NCBI GenBank assembly: GCA_022113835.1
Contig: JAILWY010000014.1
Location: 12,893,501-12,957,500 of the forward strand
Direction: 5' to 3'
DNA from: Atopsyche davidsoni
Taxonomy: Eukaryota; Arthropoda; Insecta; Trichoptera; Hydrobiosidae
DNA: 64,000 nt
A program made the translations under genes and the position numbers. Positions 36,091 through 48,149 of the stretch are shown here, one piece after another; the first letter of the stretch is position 1; each line of letters starts with the position of its first letter. Under the pieces are notes generated by a model. The model ran no database searches, was not told where the DNA came from, and saw only the letters and a list, made by a program, of their open reading frames with translations.

Positions 36091-36189
36091 ATTGCCAATA
36101 TTTCATTGATGCTTATTTACGGATTGGTCAATCGGATGCGTATTTATTACCCATTACGGGTTTATTATATTATTACTAATATGATTAGG

Positions 36190-38000
36190 CACATTAGTTC
36201 ATATATAGATATTTATATAAGATATTTATATTTCATTGATTTTTAAGGTTCATATTTACACATTAACTATTCACTCTATGCATTGTTTCATTCTGTAGGT
36301 CTTCGAAATCACATTATTCATTTTTTTTCTATTTTTCTTTGTCATAGATATTTAGTGCATTTTCATGGAAGTGTTTGTTAGAATTTATCATAAAATAAAT
36401 TGTTTTTAAAACGAAATGAAAATGGTTCCTATATAATTAAATTTACTTTTTACAATAATACTAATCAAAAATCAGTTTAATATTACGAGAAATAATATTT
36501 AAATGCCATTTTTATTAAAAATACAGAACATTCATATTTTATAAAAATATATTAATGTACCATTCGTACCATTGATATCTTGTTTTTTTACTGAAAGGGC
36601 TGTTTTTTTAATATTTAAATTCGCAAATATTAAATTTCTTTGGTTCTTTGAATTGAGAAATATGATATTCAATTAAACAGAAAAATAATTCAAAGTCATA
36701 CATGTATATAATAACAAAAAAAGTATACCCGAAACAATCTTAATGAGATTCATCCTAATATTATATTACAAAGTCAATATTTAGAGCACAATTTTCACGT
36801 TTAAATGTACATTAAAATGAGTTAGCTTTGAATTAATGAATTTTTAATGGAACACATACAACCATTATACAGCAACAGTGTGTTTAAAAACGAGATTCAC
36901 CTATAAAATGACGACAGTTTTTTTTTATTAACGAAACACATGTGAGATTCAGACCATCATTACCATTGAAGCCTGGTGACTTTTTTATCCTATTTTTCAC
37001 TGCTTTGTAGTTTAGCTAATATGGTTTTGTACAAATCAATAAAAATATTTTATAATATAATATTATTTTTTCCTCTTTAGAAATGCACATTACACCCCAT
37101 CCGGGCTTATTGTGATAATATATGCTTTTGATTCACGGAATTTTCTATTGCTTAGCAAAATATTCACTGCTGCAATTTTATTACTGTTCTTGATTTTAAC
37201 AATTCAATTGACTTTTTTTAATTTCAGAACTAATCAAATAAACCGGTCGTCAATTTAAAAAAAAGTTATTGCAGCCCTGTCAAAACATATTGATTTCAAA
37301 ATTTTTATTTAAGCTACCATAAACCAAAGTAATGGTCATATGATCAATAATAAACTCAAATTTTGAACCTTGCATTGAATTGAATTTCACAAACATCGCA
37401 AGTGGTCTTGACCACCCCTGCTGTAGATCCCCCGTTGGTTTCAATCACAAATAACCCTTCCTACTGCAGTGGACAGTTAAATTCGACCCCTGTGTTGAGT
37501 TGGTGTGACATAATTCAAATTAAAAATTTTATGAAATTTTTGAAACTCAGTTTACTTATTCTTTAAATCTCACATATGAACAAGTATTTTTTTTTACAAT
37601 TAAATGTTAAATTTGGGAATTGATATAAAACTATCATTTAACCCTGTATCTCTTGTATAACACTTGTTATTGTATATTTTATTATGATTAGTAAAAATTA
37701 TTTTCTTTTTCAAATTATTTAAGGCAATTATTTTTGGCACTAAAATATTCACTATTGATATACACAAATAAAGTTACATTTTCAGTATAATCAGCGTTTT
37801 CTTAAAAGCACCTGATGTTATTTAACATGGTTAATACTTTTTCAAAAGGATAATTTTCACGCAATCAATTTTCAATATGGATAAATTTGTCCTATTAATA
37901 AATCATTATTTAATTTGCCACTTACTAATTACTTCATCGAGAAAAACTTTTTTTATTTTTACTTTTTTTGAGTTTAAGTAAAATTGTTTTTTTCAGCTAC
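36190..38000. other. AT-rich non-coding stretch
   Basis: 36190-36215 continues the CACATTAGTTCATATATAG arm of the fold-back family. The rest is AT-rich. A mixed patch at 37380-37510 (CTGCTGTAGATCCCCCGTTGG around 37419-37439) may be an old repeat. No gene. Confidence 0.5.
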
Positions 38001-38002
38001 GC

Positions 38003-38245
38003 TTGCAATATCCTTTGTTCGTGATTATCACTTTTGAACCCTCCATTTTTGAAGGGAGGACAGACATATCAATCCCCACCCTTGTCTATAAAACCCTTCT
38101 GGTCAATACAGAGGGGAAACGTCCGAAATATCTGTTTGAAGTACGCCGGGGGCAGTTCGAGCTCTCTCATATTCTTTATCACGCTGATGATAAAAACGTA
38201 ATTATAAATGAAAATTGTTTAAATTTGGCAACTAATCTAAAATAA
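38003..38245 (+). other. Unassigned open segment after an acceptor-like site
   Basis: An 80-codon open frame follows TTTTTTTCAG ending at 37997, a good splice acceptor. Its composition is clearly richer than the flanks between 38030 and 38190, and the product (for example FEPSIFEGRTDISIPTLVY, then KRPKYLFEVRRGQFELSH) has normal amino acid usage. There is no donor before the stop and no start context, so it would have to be a terminal exon. I do not recognise the family. A domesticated or decayed retroelement frame is the main alternative to a real exon. Confidence 0.2.
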
Positions 38246-40580
38246 ATAAATAAAGGAATATAAAAACCGCTTTTCGCTCTAGTGGTTACTTTGCTCAGCA
38301 ACTTTGTGACAGCGCTTAATTTTTTTCAATATTTAATAAGAATAAGTTGTATTGGGTCAGATTTTTCTATGACATCCCAAATCATCCATCATAAAAAAAA
38401 TATATATTTAGGGTAAATGTCTATATACTGGATTGTCAAAATTCAAAGACGGGTCTTCAACCAGCAGTAGATCAATAGTACCTGGTAATAATGTTGTTTT
38501 ACTATCTGGATAAATATTCAATATAGATAGCTCATCGAATATAAATAAAAAAAGCAGACAATAAATAATTCAGTTCGTGACTTTTATTATAATTGGAATT
38601 GTTGGATGTTTTAAGATGATAGGATATTTTGGACATTATTGAATTTTGATTTTACCTGAAATACTACAATTTATTTATGGAAAAATTTCTATGCTGATTA
38701 TTTATTAAGGAAACAGTTTCTTTTTGCTGAAAATTTATTGCTTTATAAAAACCGCGATTACTTCAGTATACTTCTACTAAAATAATTTTTGTTATTGTCA
38801 TATTATACTAATCAATCCTCAGATATCATTTACTTATTAAAAATAAAATATGCTTTATAAAAAATATAAAATCTTAACAATAATTCCTTAGTTTCTACAC
38901 TTCTATATTTACTCTAAAAATCACCACAGATTTTTAAGGCAAAATTTTTAATATACATGTACATGAAACCAAGCATCTACATTATATATTATTTATTTTA
39001 CTCTCTTGCCATACAATTAAAACACTAACTTAGTTATACAAGCATTGAAAAATATTGTCTAAATTATTTAACAACAAATTTCATTGAATAAACTGTGATG
39101 CAAAGTAATGCAAAACGGAAATACCTTTATTTTTGTCTTTTTATTCCGTGTATTCGGCGAAGGGAGATTTGCATAGCAATTGGGCCTACGTCATACTTTT
39201 CGTAGCACTCTTCGTAGCCCGGTAACGATTATAAGATTAACTAGCTCTGGGCGTGAACGGTTACATTTATAGGTGCTACGACATCGTAGTATATGGCATT
39301 CGTACCCTGGAAAAGGGTATTGACTTTTATATTAGCAGCGACCACATTTCTAGCAACACCCGTGCGAAATGCTAAATTAGAGCATAACAATTTTAATCAA
39401 GTTGTTATTGTTGCTTAGATTTTTGTTATGTGAGAAGTTTACAAAGTATTTTTTTATATGGCAATTTATTGTATGAATTTGAAAATCAGGTTATATTTGA
39501 AATAAATATAATGATTTTTTTTTTTGTTTGAATTTTTATCTTCTCATTTGGATTCTTATTTAAATTTTTTGTATAAGTAAAATAATAATGCACACAAAAT
39601 ATACAATCAAGTTTTCAGATGTACAAATAGAAATCAATAAATACGAAAACCCCTTTTGTGATTCAGTGGTTGGTTCAGCGTACAAATCCAGTTGAAGCTA
39701 AGCTTAGTTTCTTAATTTGTTTATATTGTATATTACCTCTTGGTTTGATGTTTTGAGGTTTAGATTTTGGGGAAAATTTTTAATTATACAGGTTTCTTTT
39801 TATTTACAAACGTTTATCGCTGGTAAAATATAGATATAATTTATTTAATGTATTTTTTTAAACATTAAATAGGTAAATTTCCTTACATATCTTAGATCGA
39901 GTATTACAAATATGTTCAACGTTTTAAGTAGTTAGATTTTAAAAAAAAAATTACGGTTATATCTATCATGGAAATTACCTGCTTTTGTCATGTTTTATGG
40001 AGGAATTTTAGTAAGACTTCTATTAGCCGTGGTTTTTCCTTTATACTTGGTCACGCACTCGTAATATCCATATTTATCCATAGTTTAAAAACTGTTGTTT
40101 ATACATTGATACAGCATTTTATGGTATTATTATAAAATATATTTATTGAAAATACGCGATTAACATTTAGTATGAATTTCATTCCATTAACTTAAGAATA
40201 AACCGAACTAACAGTATGCATTCAGTGAACTTAAAACATCATTATTAGTAAATAATATTATTTATACTATCAGTTGTGAAGAAAATAAAAAATGTGTTTA
40301 TAATAAAGTTGAACTCCTAAAAAATTCTCAAAAAAAATATTCCGTAACGTGATTTTATATTATGAAATTATAAGGACGCCAAAACGGATTGATTTTGTTT
40401 CCGGTCCGTCACCATCCAGGACAAAGTTTTAAGCAATAATAAAACTTTAATTTCTACCCTTTTCTCAATGCCAGCTTTTAATTAAATAAATTAAGCCTAG
40501 TTTGATGAAACATTCTATTTATAAATACATCAAATACGTCTTCATTTTAAAAACTGCCCCAAAATTTAAGCTGCGAGTTT

Positions 40581-40608
40581 CTTAAGATGGATCATCCGAA
40601 ACGTTGAT
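40581..40608 (+). repeat. Isolated hammerhead-like remnant
   Basis: CTTAAGA-T-GGATCATCC-GAAAC-GTT-GAT preserves the order first core box, extra T, stem II, GAAAC, palindromic ACGT stem III, GUU. The first box has lost the essential G (CTTAAGA in place of CTGATGA or CTGAAGA), so it would be inactive. No long arms flank it. It may be a decayed copy of the motif found at 23.2, 24.5 and 30.5 kb, or chance. Confidence 0.25.
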
Positions 40609-43600
40609 AGGGAAGATCAAAAATATTGTGGCCTTTGGTACTTCACATTAAATTTGGCCATATGTATAATTTCAAGTCTTTTGCCATGGCACATGTAAAA
40701 AAATAATGATAAAAGCTTTTTTCATACTTAAAAAAATATTAAAAAAAATTATTTTATATATTTATGTAGCTTTTTTATAAATTTTTGGGCTTTCATAGTA
40801 CTAAATATCATATGTCAAAACATTGGTTCAAAAATATTTATAACCCTATCATATTTTGACAATTCCTCGATTATGTTAAATAAAAGACTTATAATAATAC
40901 AATAATTACAACTCTGAACGTATTACTAAGATTTGCCAAGGTGTTACATAGCGTAAGTCCTTTACTCGCTATTCTAGTCCATAATTGGTAATTTATCTAT
41001 ATTTTATCATTTTTTTTGTTACTATTTTGTTGGTTAATGCTCATTTGAAAATCTTCTAATGAATCGCGTATGCAAAATATATTTATTTCTTAGAAAAAAA
41101 TTATATAAATGCATGTTAATATATTCATATGGTAGGTTACATTAAACGATTAGTAACATAAGAAATAAATTTAAAGGTTTCTGTCGTTTTCTTAGAGTTG
41201 TGAAGCAATCAAATGCCATTTTAATTGACAAATATAAATTATCATTCAAAACATTTGATTAAAAATAATTGGTTCTTTATCGTAACACAAAAACGACATT
41301 TTATAAATACGACAGTAAGAGTCACGAAGAAAATCTTGAACAGATGAATAATTTAGATTTCAAGGTGGAATCCGGAGTATCTGGTAAAAAATATTATTAT
41401 TTATTTTGTATTGATTTTAAGAGTAAGATCAATCTTATTGTCATGGCTATGTCACATCGGAATATAATTTGTGTTGTGATTTTTTCTTCGTTTGAAACAC
41501 TCCACTTATGTTTCACTTAAATGCTCATATGTTTACACTATAAAACTATCAGCACCCAAAAAATAATTTCAAAAGTACTCCAATATTTTAAGAGGGTTTA
41601 TTTAATTTTATACTCTTGGTTTTTTTACTTATTATAAATCAAATTAAAAATGGCGATACAACAAGGAGTAGTAATTATACTTTGATATTTACAATAATTT
41701 GCTGCGAATGTCGATAATGATATTTTAAGACTATGTACTTACTAAACTTTACAATAAATGTATTGCAGCTTTCAAAACACCTCTCACAATATAAATGTGA
41801 TAATGTGTAGACTATATTATTCACAACCTATTATGTATACTACTACCTGTGCCTCATCATGTGTCAATATACAGAAATCTATGACATTTCCAGTTGTTTT
41901 ATGTGGAAATTGTGTACATACTAATTTTTTTTTTATAGTTACCGCAAACTTGTTCCTTTTTTTCAAGTAAGTCTCCGAACTTGTTAATCACCCCGCAGCT
42001 AGTAAAAAACAGATTTAGGCCGGGAGAGAACGTCGAATACTTTACACAAGTATTTGCTATAGAGAGAGATGTTGAAGAAAACAAAACACGGAGTTTAACG
42101 GCCCCAACGAGAAACGGATGTGCGCCTGACATGGATCCTTCGTTCCATCTCTGAACCGAATCACAGAGATCAAAAGCAGGCAAATTCTGGTCATTAGAGA
42201 GCAAAGGTTTTATACGATGTCATCACAGTTTGAACCCTCCACCAAAAACCGAGAATACTATTGAGCGGTTTCATGAAAAATTCACTTGTAAGTTACACAT
42301 AAAACTAACTTTTGGATAACATAATGAAGTCATTTTTGTATTTATTTGTTTAATTATTTATTCAGATGGCTTTTGATTTTGATTACTACAACAATTTGTT
42401 TTTTAAAAATATGCATAGAAAAAGATCTCAATCAATTGTATAAATAATTAGGTGAAGAGATCAAAGTTTTAGAAAAATTAAAAATTGTTTTAGATTTTAT
42501 GGATATTTAATCATTCAAAGCAAGTAATATTGCTCCAAAGACATCTTTTGTCTGTTTTGTATTTTTAAATCGACACGTACTTGATTGTGACTGTTTGATA
42601 TGCTTTTAATTATTGAGATTTGTTTTTTATTTTATTTTATAAGACTTTCGCAAAATAATAAGTCATCCTAGTATTTATAGAATATAATATTACACTTCAC
42701 TCTTCACACTTCAATAAATATTATCAACAAGTATTCACACTTTATTCACACAATTAAGAAAAAAAATCTATCATGTATTATATATTATATTTATGGCTCT
42801 TCATTTACCCAAGTAAAATGATTTCTACCTTTATTGCAGTGATTTATAGACTTCTAGTTATTATTTAATTTTAAAATTAAGCCTTTTATTTCTATGTTCT
42901 AAACAATCAAAATCCGCAACTTTTCAATGTATTTTTGTACAAAGCCTAAAATAAAAATGATAATTTTGTTGTTTTTTAAAAAAAATTCTCAACCCGGAAG
43001 GAAAAATAAGTTATTCAAAACAGTATAGTTATTATTCAAATTTTAATACTTTGTCGCTATTAAAAAATAAATAAAAAACATATTTTTAATTTCCTTTTTC
43101 ATACTCGATTGTTTCCGTCATATCAAATTAATTATTCCTATGTTATCATTCATAATACATTGTTTGATTGGTTTAATAAATTAAATAATTCTTGATGTAT
43201 GATAAACAAAGTATTTAATATTTTTTCATTGTATTGTTATGAATAATTAAAATTAGTAATTTTTGGCTTAAAGTACTAGTTTTAAAATTTAATGAAATAT
43301 TAAATCCTTAATATGCAACAAATAACGTAAAATAAAACAAGTTATATTTTCCTCTTGTATATTAAATATGTGACCTCTAAAATCAAAGTCACTTCACTGT
43401 TTCTTACTTTTTCTACTCCTACTCATTTTTCTGTTTATATATAAAAAACGTGATTTTTATGAACATTGTTGTGACATAACAATAATATATTCAACGTTTA
43501 TGAGAATTCCGGAGGCTTTTTTGCTTTGTTTTTATACTAGTGACAGATCAGTTTCCGCTTTACGTTTGAAAATTACTGAATCTTATGATAAATAATACAT

Positions 43601-43985
43601 ATTCACTTATTTCATTTCAATCTATCGCAAAATTGATAATTTTTTGGATATGGTAGGTTCAATAATAAATTGTAAAAATATTATTTTCTTGAAATATCAA
43701 TTTTATATACCCAATTATAACAAAAAAAAAAATCAACATCACTTTATCGAAAACAAATTATGTAAAATGGTATACACATCTATGGTTTACATCTTGAAAT
43801 TTCTGTATCAGTGTATAGAACAATAAATAAGCTCTGTGACTATTAACAAATAAAGCAATCGCCGAAAACCAGTACGCACCGTTCAATTAATTTTTTTTTT
43901 ACAGTTATCATAAAAAAAAAATATTTTTAATTAAAAACAGTAATATTTTATTATGAGCCATGTATTTTTATTTGATATTAAATAA

Positions 43986-44006
43986 TATATATATATATAT
44001 ATATAA
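43986..44006. repeat. (AT)n microsatellite
   Basis: About 21 bases of alternating A and T just upstream of the GC-rich island at 44.1 kb. Confidence 0.9.
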
Positions 44007-44109
44007 ACAATTCTTTTATATTCCAAAACAACCGGTTTGCTATAGGCAAGCTCCCTGCATTCGTAACAGCTCGGTAGAGAAGAATTCAGGAACATTCCCT
44101 TATCAAAAC

Positions 44110-44480
44110 AAATGAATGCAAATAATATGCCGAATATTAATTTAAAAAGCGGTGACTCCGCGCAGGCGGGGCGCGCAGGGGGGCGCGAGAGGGGGGCGCG
44201 GGGCGGGGGGGGGGGAGCAGGGGGCAGGGGTGGGGGGGGGGGGCGCGGGGCAGGGGGCGCTAGTAAAAAATGCGTAGTTTTAGCTAATCTGCATGGGTTT
44301 TGCGCAGAATTCGCGCTCTGCCCGCCTGCCTGTGTGGGTGAGGGCGGCGGGCGGATTTTTAACGAGGGCGGGATGGATTTGGGGCGGCCCGGGGGGCTTT
44401 TATGTTTTAAACCGAGGATGTACGTGAATGCGGATACGCTGTATCGGATATTCATCTAGCCCGCACCTTGCCGCGCTTGA
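44110..44480. promoter_or_regulatory. GC-rich island with extreme G-run array and CTCF-like motif
   Basis: 44166-44258 is almost pure G-runs with single-base interruptions, a strong G-quadruplex candidate. At 44251-44264 the sequence CAGGGGGCGCTAGT closely matches the conserved CTCF core (CAG, a G-run, then GCGC). Large open frames on both strands (43931-44455 minus and 44112-44459 plus) are homopolymer-like Gly/Ala/Arg or Pro/Ala translations with no domain and are dismissed as genes. The 3' half (44280-44460) is less extreme. A candidate regulatory or insulator element. Confidence 0.4.
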
Positions 44481-45416
44481 CTTAACATTGTTTTTATTTA
44501 CAATTACTTATGTTTATGACTTCTTTTTGTGTTTTTTTTACGAGTGTGTATTTTACGCGGTTTAATGTTACGTTTTAGTTTATGCGTCGAGATCGTGAAT
44601 TTCTATTAATATCTAACTGATATATAATTATTTCAAATACTTTGCCCCAATAGTGCATAAAATAAATAATTTGCAATTGATCAAATTATTCTTTCAATTT
44701 AAAATATTTATTTAATGAATGTTTAGTTACTCTGCGGCAAGACTGGCAATTCTTGATTCTGCTAGCTCAATCCTCACCTTGGCAAGTGCATTCCAAACTA
44801 ATGATTTTAAGCTTGAACCAGGTTTGATTAGATGGGAGATAAGTTACAGTCGTTACATTTGTATAAACAGATTGTGATTAGAAACCACTGATTGTCACAC
44901 CAAATGCATATATAATTGATTTTACTAAATGCCTAGACAAAATTATTGTGTTTCTGATCAAATATTGTCATAGCTCTTATTATCATTAATTTTATATTTA
45001 TTATAACTTCAATCGACATTAGTGTAACATGCAAAGATATCTACTGAAAAAGCCTAACATCATACAAGGGCCCTAAATTACAAATATAAATGTGGAAAAT
45101 AAAGTTGGATATACGACACAATTAAAACAAATAAAAATTCTATAAAAGTTTTATTCCGTAAAGCGAACCTTACTAAAAAATTTCAAATTAAATTATATAA
45201 ATAGCAAGTACAAGGGTAAAAAAATATTATTACTAGATTTGTTTTTTTGAGGTTTCATGTGTTGAGAACTTTAAGAGCTTGTTAATCCAACAGCGTAATA
45301 TTTATAAATGGTTATACAATTTTTATAAACATTAATTGCTCATGAATACTTAGTCCTGAAAAGGCGAGAACACTCAATACAATGATTGTAAATATGTAAA
45401 TATTTGATCTTGTTGA
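44481..45416. other. AT-rich non-coding stretch
   Basis: A mixed patch at 44730-44890 has no frame. No gene. Confidence 0.55.
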
Positions 45417-45629
45417 GGGACAAAGCATTTGATTCGTGAAGATCCATTATTACAATGATAACAGTACCTTTGTATTTTGTTTTCACATTGAGTTTATTAA
45501 AATTATATGCATTACTAGTTTCGACCCAATACACCGGGTCATATTGGGTCGTATTGGGTCGAAACTAGTAATGCAAATAATTTTAATACACTCAAAGTGA
45601 AGACAAAATACAAAGGTACTGTTATCATT
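45417..45629. repeat. Palindromic copy of the hammerhead-bearing retroposon (copy 3)
   Basis: Arms 45454-45531 and 45552-45629 are near-perfect inverted repeats of 78 bp, matching the arms of copies 1 and 2 (ACAGTACCTTTGTATTTTGT, GAGTTTATTAAAATTAT). Both arms end with the 3' half of the motif, TATTGGGTCGAAACTAGTAATGC, so two GAAAC-ACTAGT-GUA-ATGC half-sites face each other. CTGATGA is missing from both, so neither half can cleave as it stands. The family tail (reverse complement, GAGGGACAAAGCATTTGATT then CGTGAAGATCCATTATTA) lies at about 45417-45451 on the left, so this copy is inserted in the minus orientation. Confidence 0.7.
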
Positions 45630-46269
45630 ATATTAATACTAGAAATGTAGCCCGTCATAAATTGACGTATTCGATGAACGATGCAATAGTGTTTGAACAT
45701 ATGACAATTAGATGAATATTTGATTTCATTTTGTACACATATATTTTGAATAACCGGATATTAATTTCGAAAGCAAAGCCATTCTAGGAAATATCACATT
45801 TCGTGTCACAAACAACGAATCACTATCACTGCTCTGTTCTTTATTAGATGCAGTCTTTATCACGTTCAATTGTGCTATTCTTTTTTAATTACGTTTGCTG
45901 TGCTTAGACGGTGTTATTTTTTTAGGAGGAATTTTAAGTTATTAATGATGTGATTAATAATTTCTAAGGCAACTAAAAAATAAAATTGGTACTTGTGTCA
46001 AGCTGACATAAACTGGAAATTTCTTGGAAGCATCATATTTTTGTTTTTTTGTAAAAATTCTAAATTTGAAATTCTCGCTGTGAACAACAGAATCATATAA
46101 TTCTTAAAGTTTTATTTAATTAGTTTATGAATGAAAATATTATCCTATCGTCTTGAAAAACTTACCGAACTTACTTGCGTTGTATCTTTTAAGATATTCT
46201 ATAGAGAACCAAAAAATAAAACATACACACACACAATGCTTATTATTATAGTAGATTTGCAATATTAAA
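45630..46269. other. AT-rich non-coding stretch
   Basis: Nothing recognisable apart from ordinary AT-rich sequence. A minus frame at 46140-46445 reads into the next island and has no domain. Confidence 0.55.
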
Positions 46270-46640
46270 CAATATAATCTATATTGGCAGGGCGTATCTT
46301 CATCTCGGGGCATGAATGCTTCAAGCCTAGTTTCGGTTCTGCGGGGGGAGCGAAGGGCGTGCTGGGTGGTATGAAAAATTATACGTGTGCCTGTATAGGC
46401 TGGCGCGCTCACCTGCCAGCGCGCCTGTGTACGGCTGTCGTACATAATTGTGAACTTTTGTGGATTTCCTCTTTTTGCTTATTACTCCTGTTTGTAGCGG
46501 GGAGGGGGGCGCGGGCTATTTCGGGGATGCTGCGTAATTTTTATTTGAACGATTTATTTGGACAGTGAATAAGCTCGCCGTGCTGCTCGTACCTGAGGAC
46601 GCGGGGCCGCGGCGACATTTTACGCATTTGGTTTATGGTT
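46270..46640. promoter_or_regulatory. GC-rich island
   Basis: CpG-rich mixed DNA (GGTTCTGCGGGGGGAGCGAA around 46336-46355, GCGGGGAGGGGGGCGCGGGC around 46497-46516). The 94-codon plus frame (46284-46568) and the minus frame have no recognisable family. A candidate regulatory element like the other islands. Confidence 0.35.
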
Positions 46641-46852
46641 CTTTTTGCTTTGGAAACTTTTGGTTTTTTACGGACGCGTAGAAGCTTGTGGATTAAATTG
46701 CATAATCTATTGCTCATACGTTTCGTGCGTATGTTGATTAAATGACGTATATATATATATTTCTTGCTTTATTTTACTATTGATTGACAAGGCATAATAT
46801 ACATCTAGTATTATATTCAAATAATTTAATAATACGTATGTCTTATTTTTTT

Positions 46853-47210
46853 GGATTGAACGTCAATCAGATGCGTATTTATTACCCATTACGGGTTTAT
46901 TATATTATTACTAATATGATTAGGTTAGGAACTGACACTTGTTATTTTGTTCAAAAAGTCCAGTGCTTGCAAATCACTAAATCTTGGTGGGCCTGGGCAC
47001 ATTGGTTCATATGTAGAGTATGATTGTTAAAAATTCTCGATAAACGGAAGTGATTTGTTACTACAAGGGTTAGTACACCGGCCATGTAAGCCAGGGGATG
47101 TGGGCTCAAATCCCACACAAATCACGATGATATATTTCTGAGAGATTCTTTAAATCATCTTCTATGTATGAACTAATGTGCCTAATCATATTAGTAATAA
47201 TTTAATAATA
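46853..47210 (+). mobile_element. Longest copy of the fold-back family with tRNA-like B box
   Basis: It begins GGATTGAACGTCAATCAGAT, then CCCATTACGGGTTTATTATA, TTATTACTAATATGATTAGG, and ends with CCTAATCATATTAGTAATAA. GGGCTCAAATCCCAC (B-box GGCTCAAATCCC at 47103-47114) sits in the second half, preceded by TAGTACACCGGCCATGTAAGCC. The left arm is interrupted at about 46925-46993 by an unrelated 70-base piece. No protein is encoded (the frame at 46784-47023 is chance). It shares modules with 34589-34813 and 36121-36215. Confidence 0.75.
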
Positions 47211-48149
47211 GCAAATTAAATTAATATATTTTGCTGTTCACTATCTTTTTTATTTAATACAATTATCAAATCATATCAATTCCTTCATACTCCAGCTACA
47301 CATCTACCAGAAACGTCTTCATCTATTAAAAGAAACGTAGTTGTACTATGCAGTTTTCCGCGAAAACAACCAAATTAGATTTTACATTAAAAATCTGTAA
47401 AATAAATTATTTCAATTAAATTATATATTTTTAATTATGTTAAAAAAATGCTTCTATCGGGTATCGTTGTATTGTTGGTTCAAGTTCCACTCGTGGCATT
47501 CTTTCTGACTAACACATGTTGCAAAACATTTCGGAAATATAATTGAAGTATATGTTCTATTAAATATTAATAAAAACAAGACTTAAAAAATCACCTATAA
47601 ATATTGTAATATAAAAATTGTGACAATCAACCCTTCAGAAAATTGATTCGTACTTGAAAATATGTATAAAAATTTTAAATTGAAAATTTCGTAACTATTA
47701 ATTGCAACACTAGCACCATCGATTATTTTTTTGGCTAAAGCACTCATTATTCAAGAATAAACCTATATTTTTAATTTTTCTTTCATTAAAATATCAACTT
47801 TAAAGTCTATAGGGTTTATTTACATTAAAGTACTTAAACACAAATAAAAATATACACAAAAACATATTTAATGTTTATATTTTCAAATCTATTCTGAATT
47901 TTTTTTTTAAAAATCCAAATTGAGATTTGAGACTTATATTGAAAAAATAATATACTATCAACTTAAAAAATATTGTATTGTAATATTTTAATTTTTATAT
48001 ATATTATGCAATTAATTAATGCGTTATTCGCTTCCGACTATTTTTATTTTGTTAATTGTACGAATTGTAATTACTTTTCATCCCGTACATTTTTACCTGT
48101 ATGCGTCGCTGTGTGTGTAGAAGATCTATGTATTCGTAAAATTAAAACC
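47211..48149. other. AT-rich non-coding stretch with an isolated B-box
   Basis: GGTTCAAGTTCC at 47477-47488 is a good pol III B-box, preceded by a G/T-rich segment, and may be the remnant of another tRNA-derived SINE. The frame at 47973-48155 is AT-biased. No gene. Confidence 0.45.

Larger units (their letters stand above)
34741..36189. mobile_element. 1.45-kb block bounded by 70-bp inverted repeats
   Basis: 34741-34813 (CCTAATCATATTAGTAATAA, then CCCGTAATGGGTAATAAATA, then CGCATCTGATTGACG) is repeated as its reverse complement at 36121-36189 with only a few differences. The ends are shared with the fold-back element next to it and with 46853-46924. The interior holds three tandem units (34824-35740) and a GC-rich segment (35740-36090). 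No transposase is recognisable. It is probably a non-autonomous DNA element or a composite made by two fold-back copies flanking unrelated DNA. I did not identify a target-site duplication. Confidence 0.6.
38246..44109. other. Long AT-rich non-coding stretch with three mixed patches
   Basis: There is no supported gene in 5.9 kb. 38274-38310 has an A-box-like CGCTCTAGTGG but no B box. 39140-39370 is of balanced composition (GTAGCACTCTTCGTAGCCCGG around 39202-39222) without a frame. 41980-42240 has a 101-codon minus frame (41899-42204) with ordinary amino acid usage but no known domain, probably a repeat fragment. The AT-biased frames at 41269-41520, 41758-41970 and 43644-43826 are treated as chance. 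Confidence 0.5.

Noticed and set aside
43931..44459. 174- and 115-codon frames on opposite strands
   Set aside because: Both are made of G-run/C-run translations (poly-Gly/Ala/Arg or poly-Pro/Ala), with no domain and no splice or start context.
46784..47023. 79-codon frame overlapping the fold-back element
   Set aside because: It reads through the element arm and an interrupting piece, with no homology and no coding composition.
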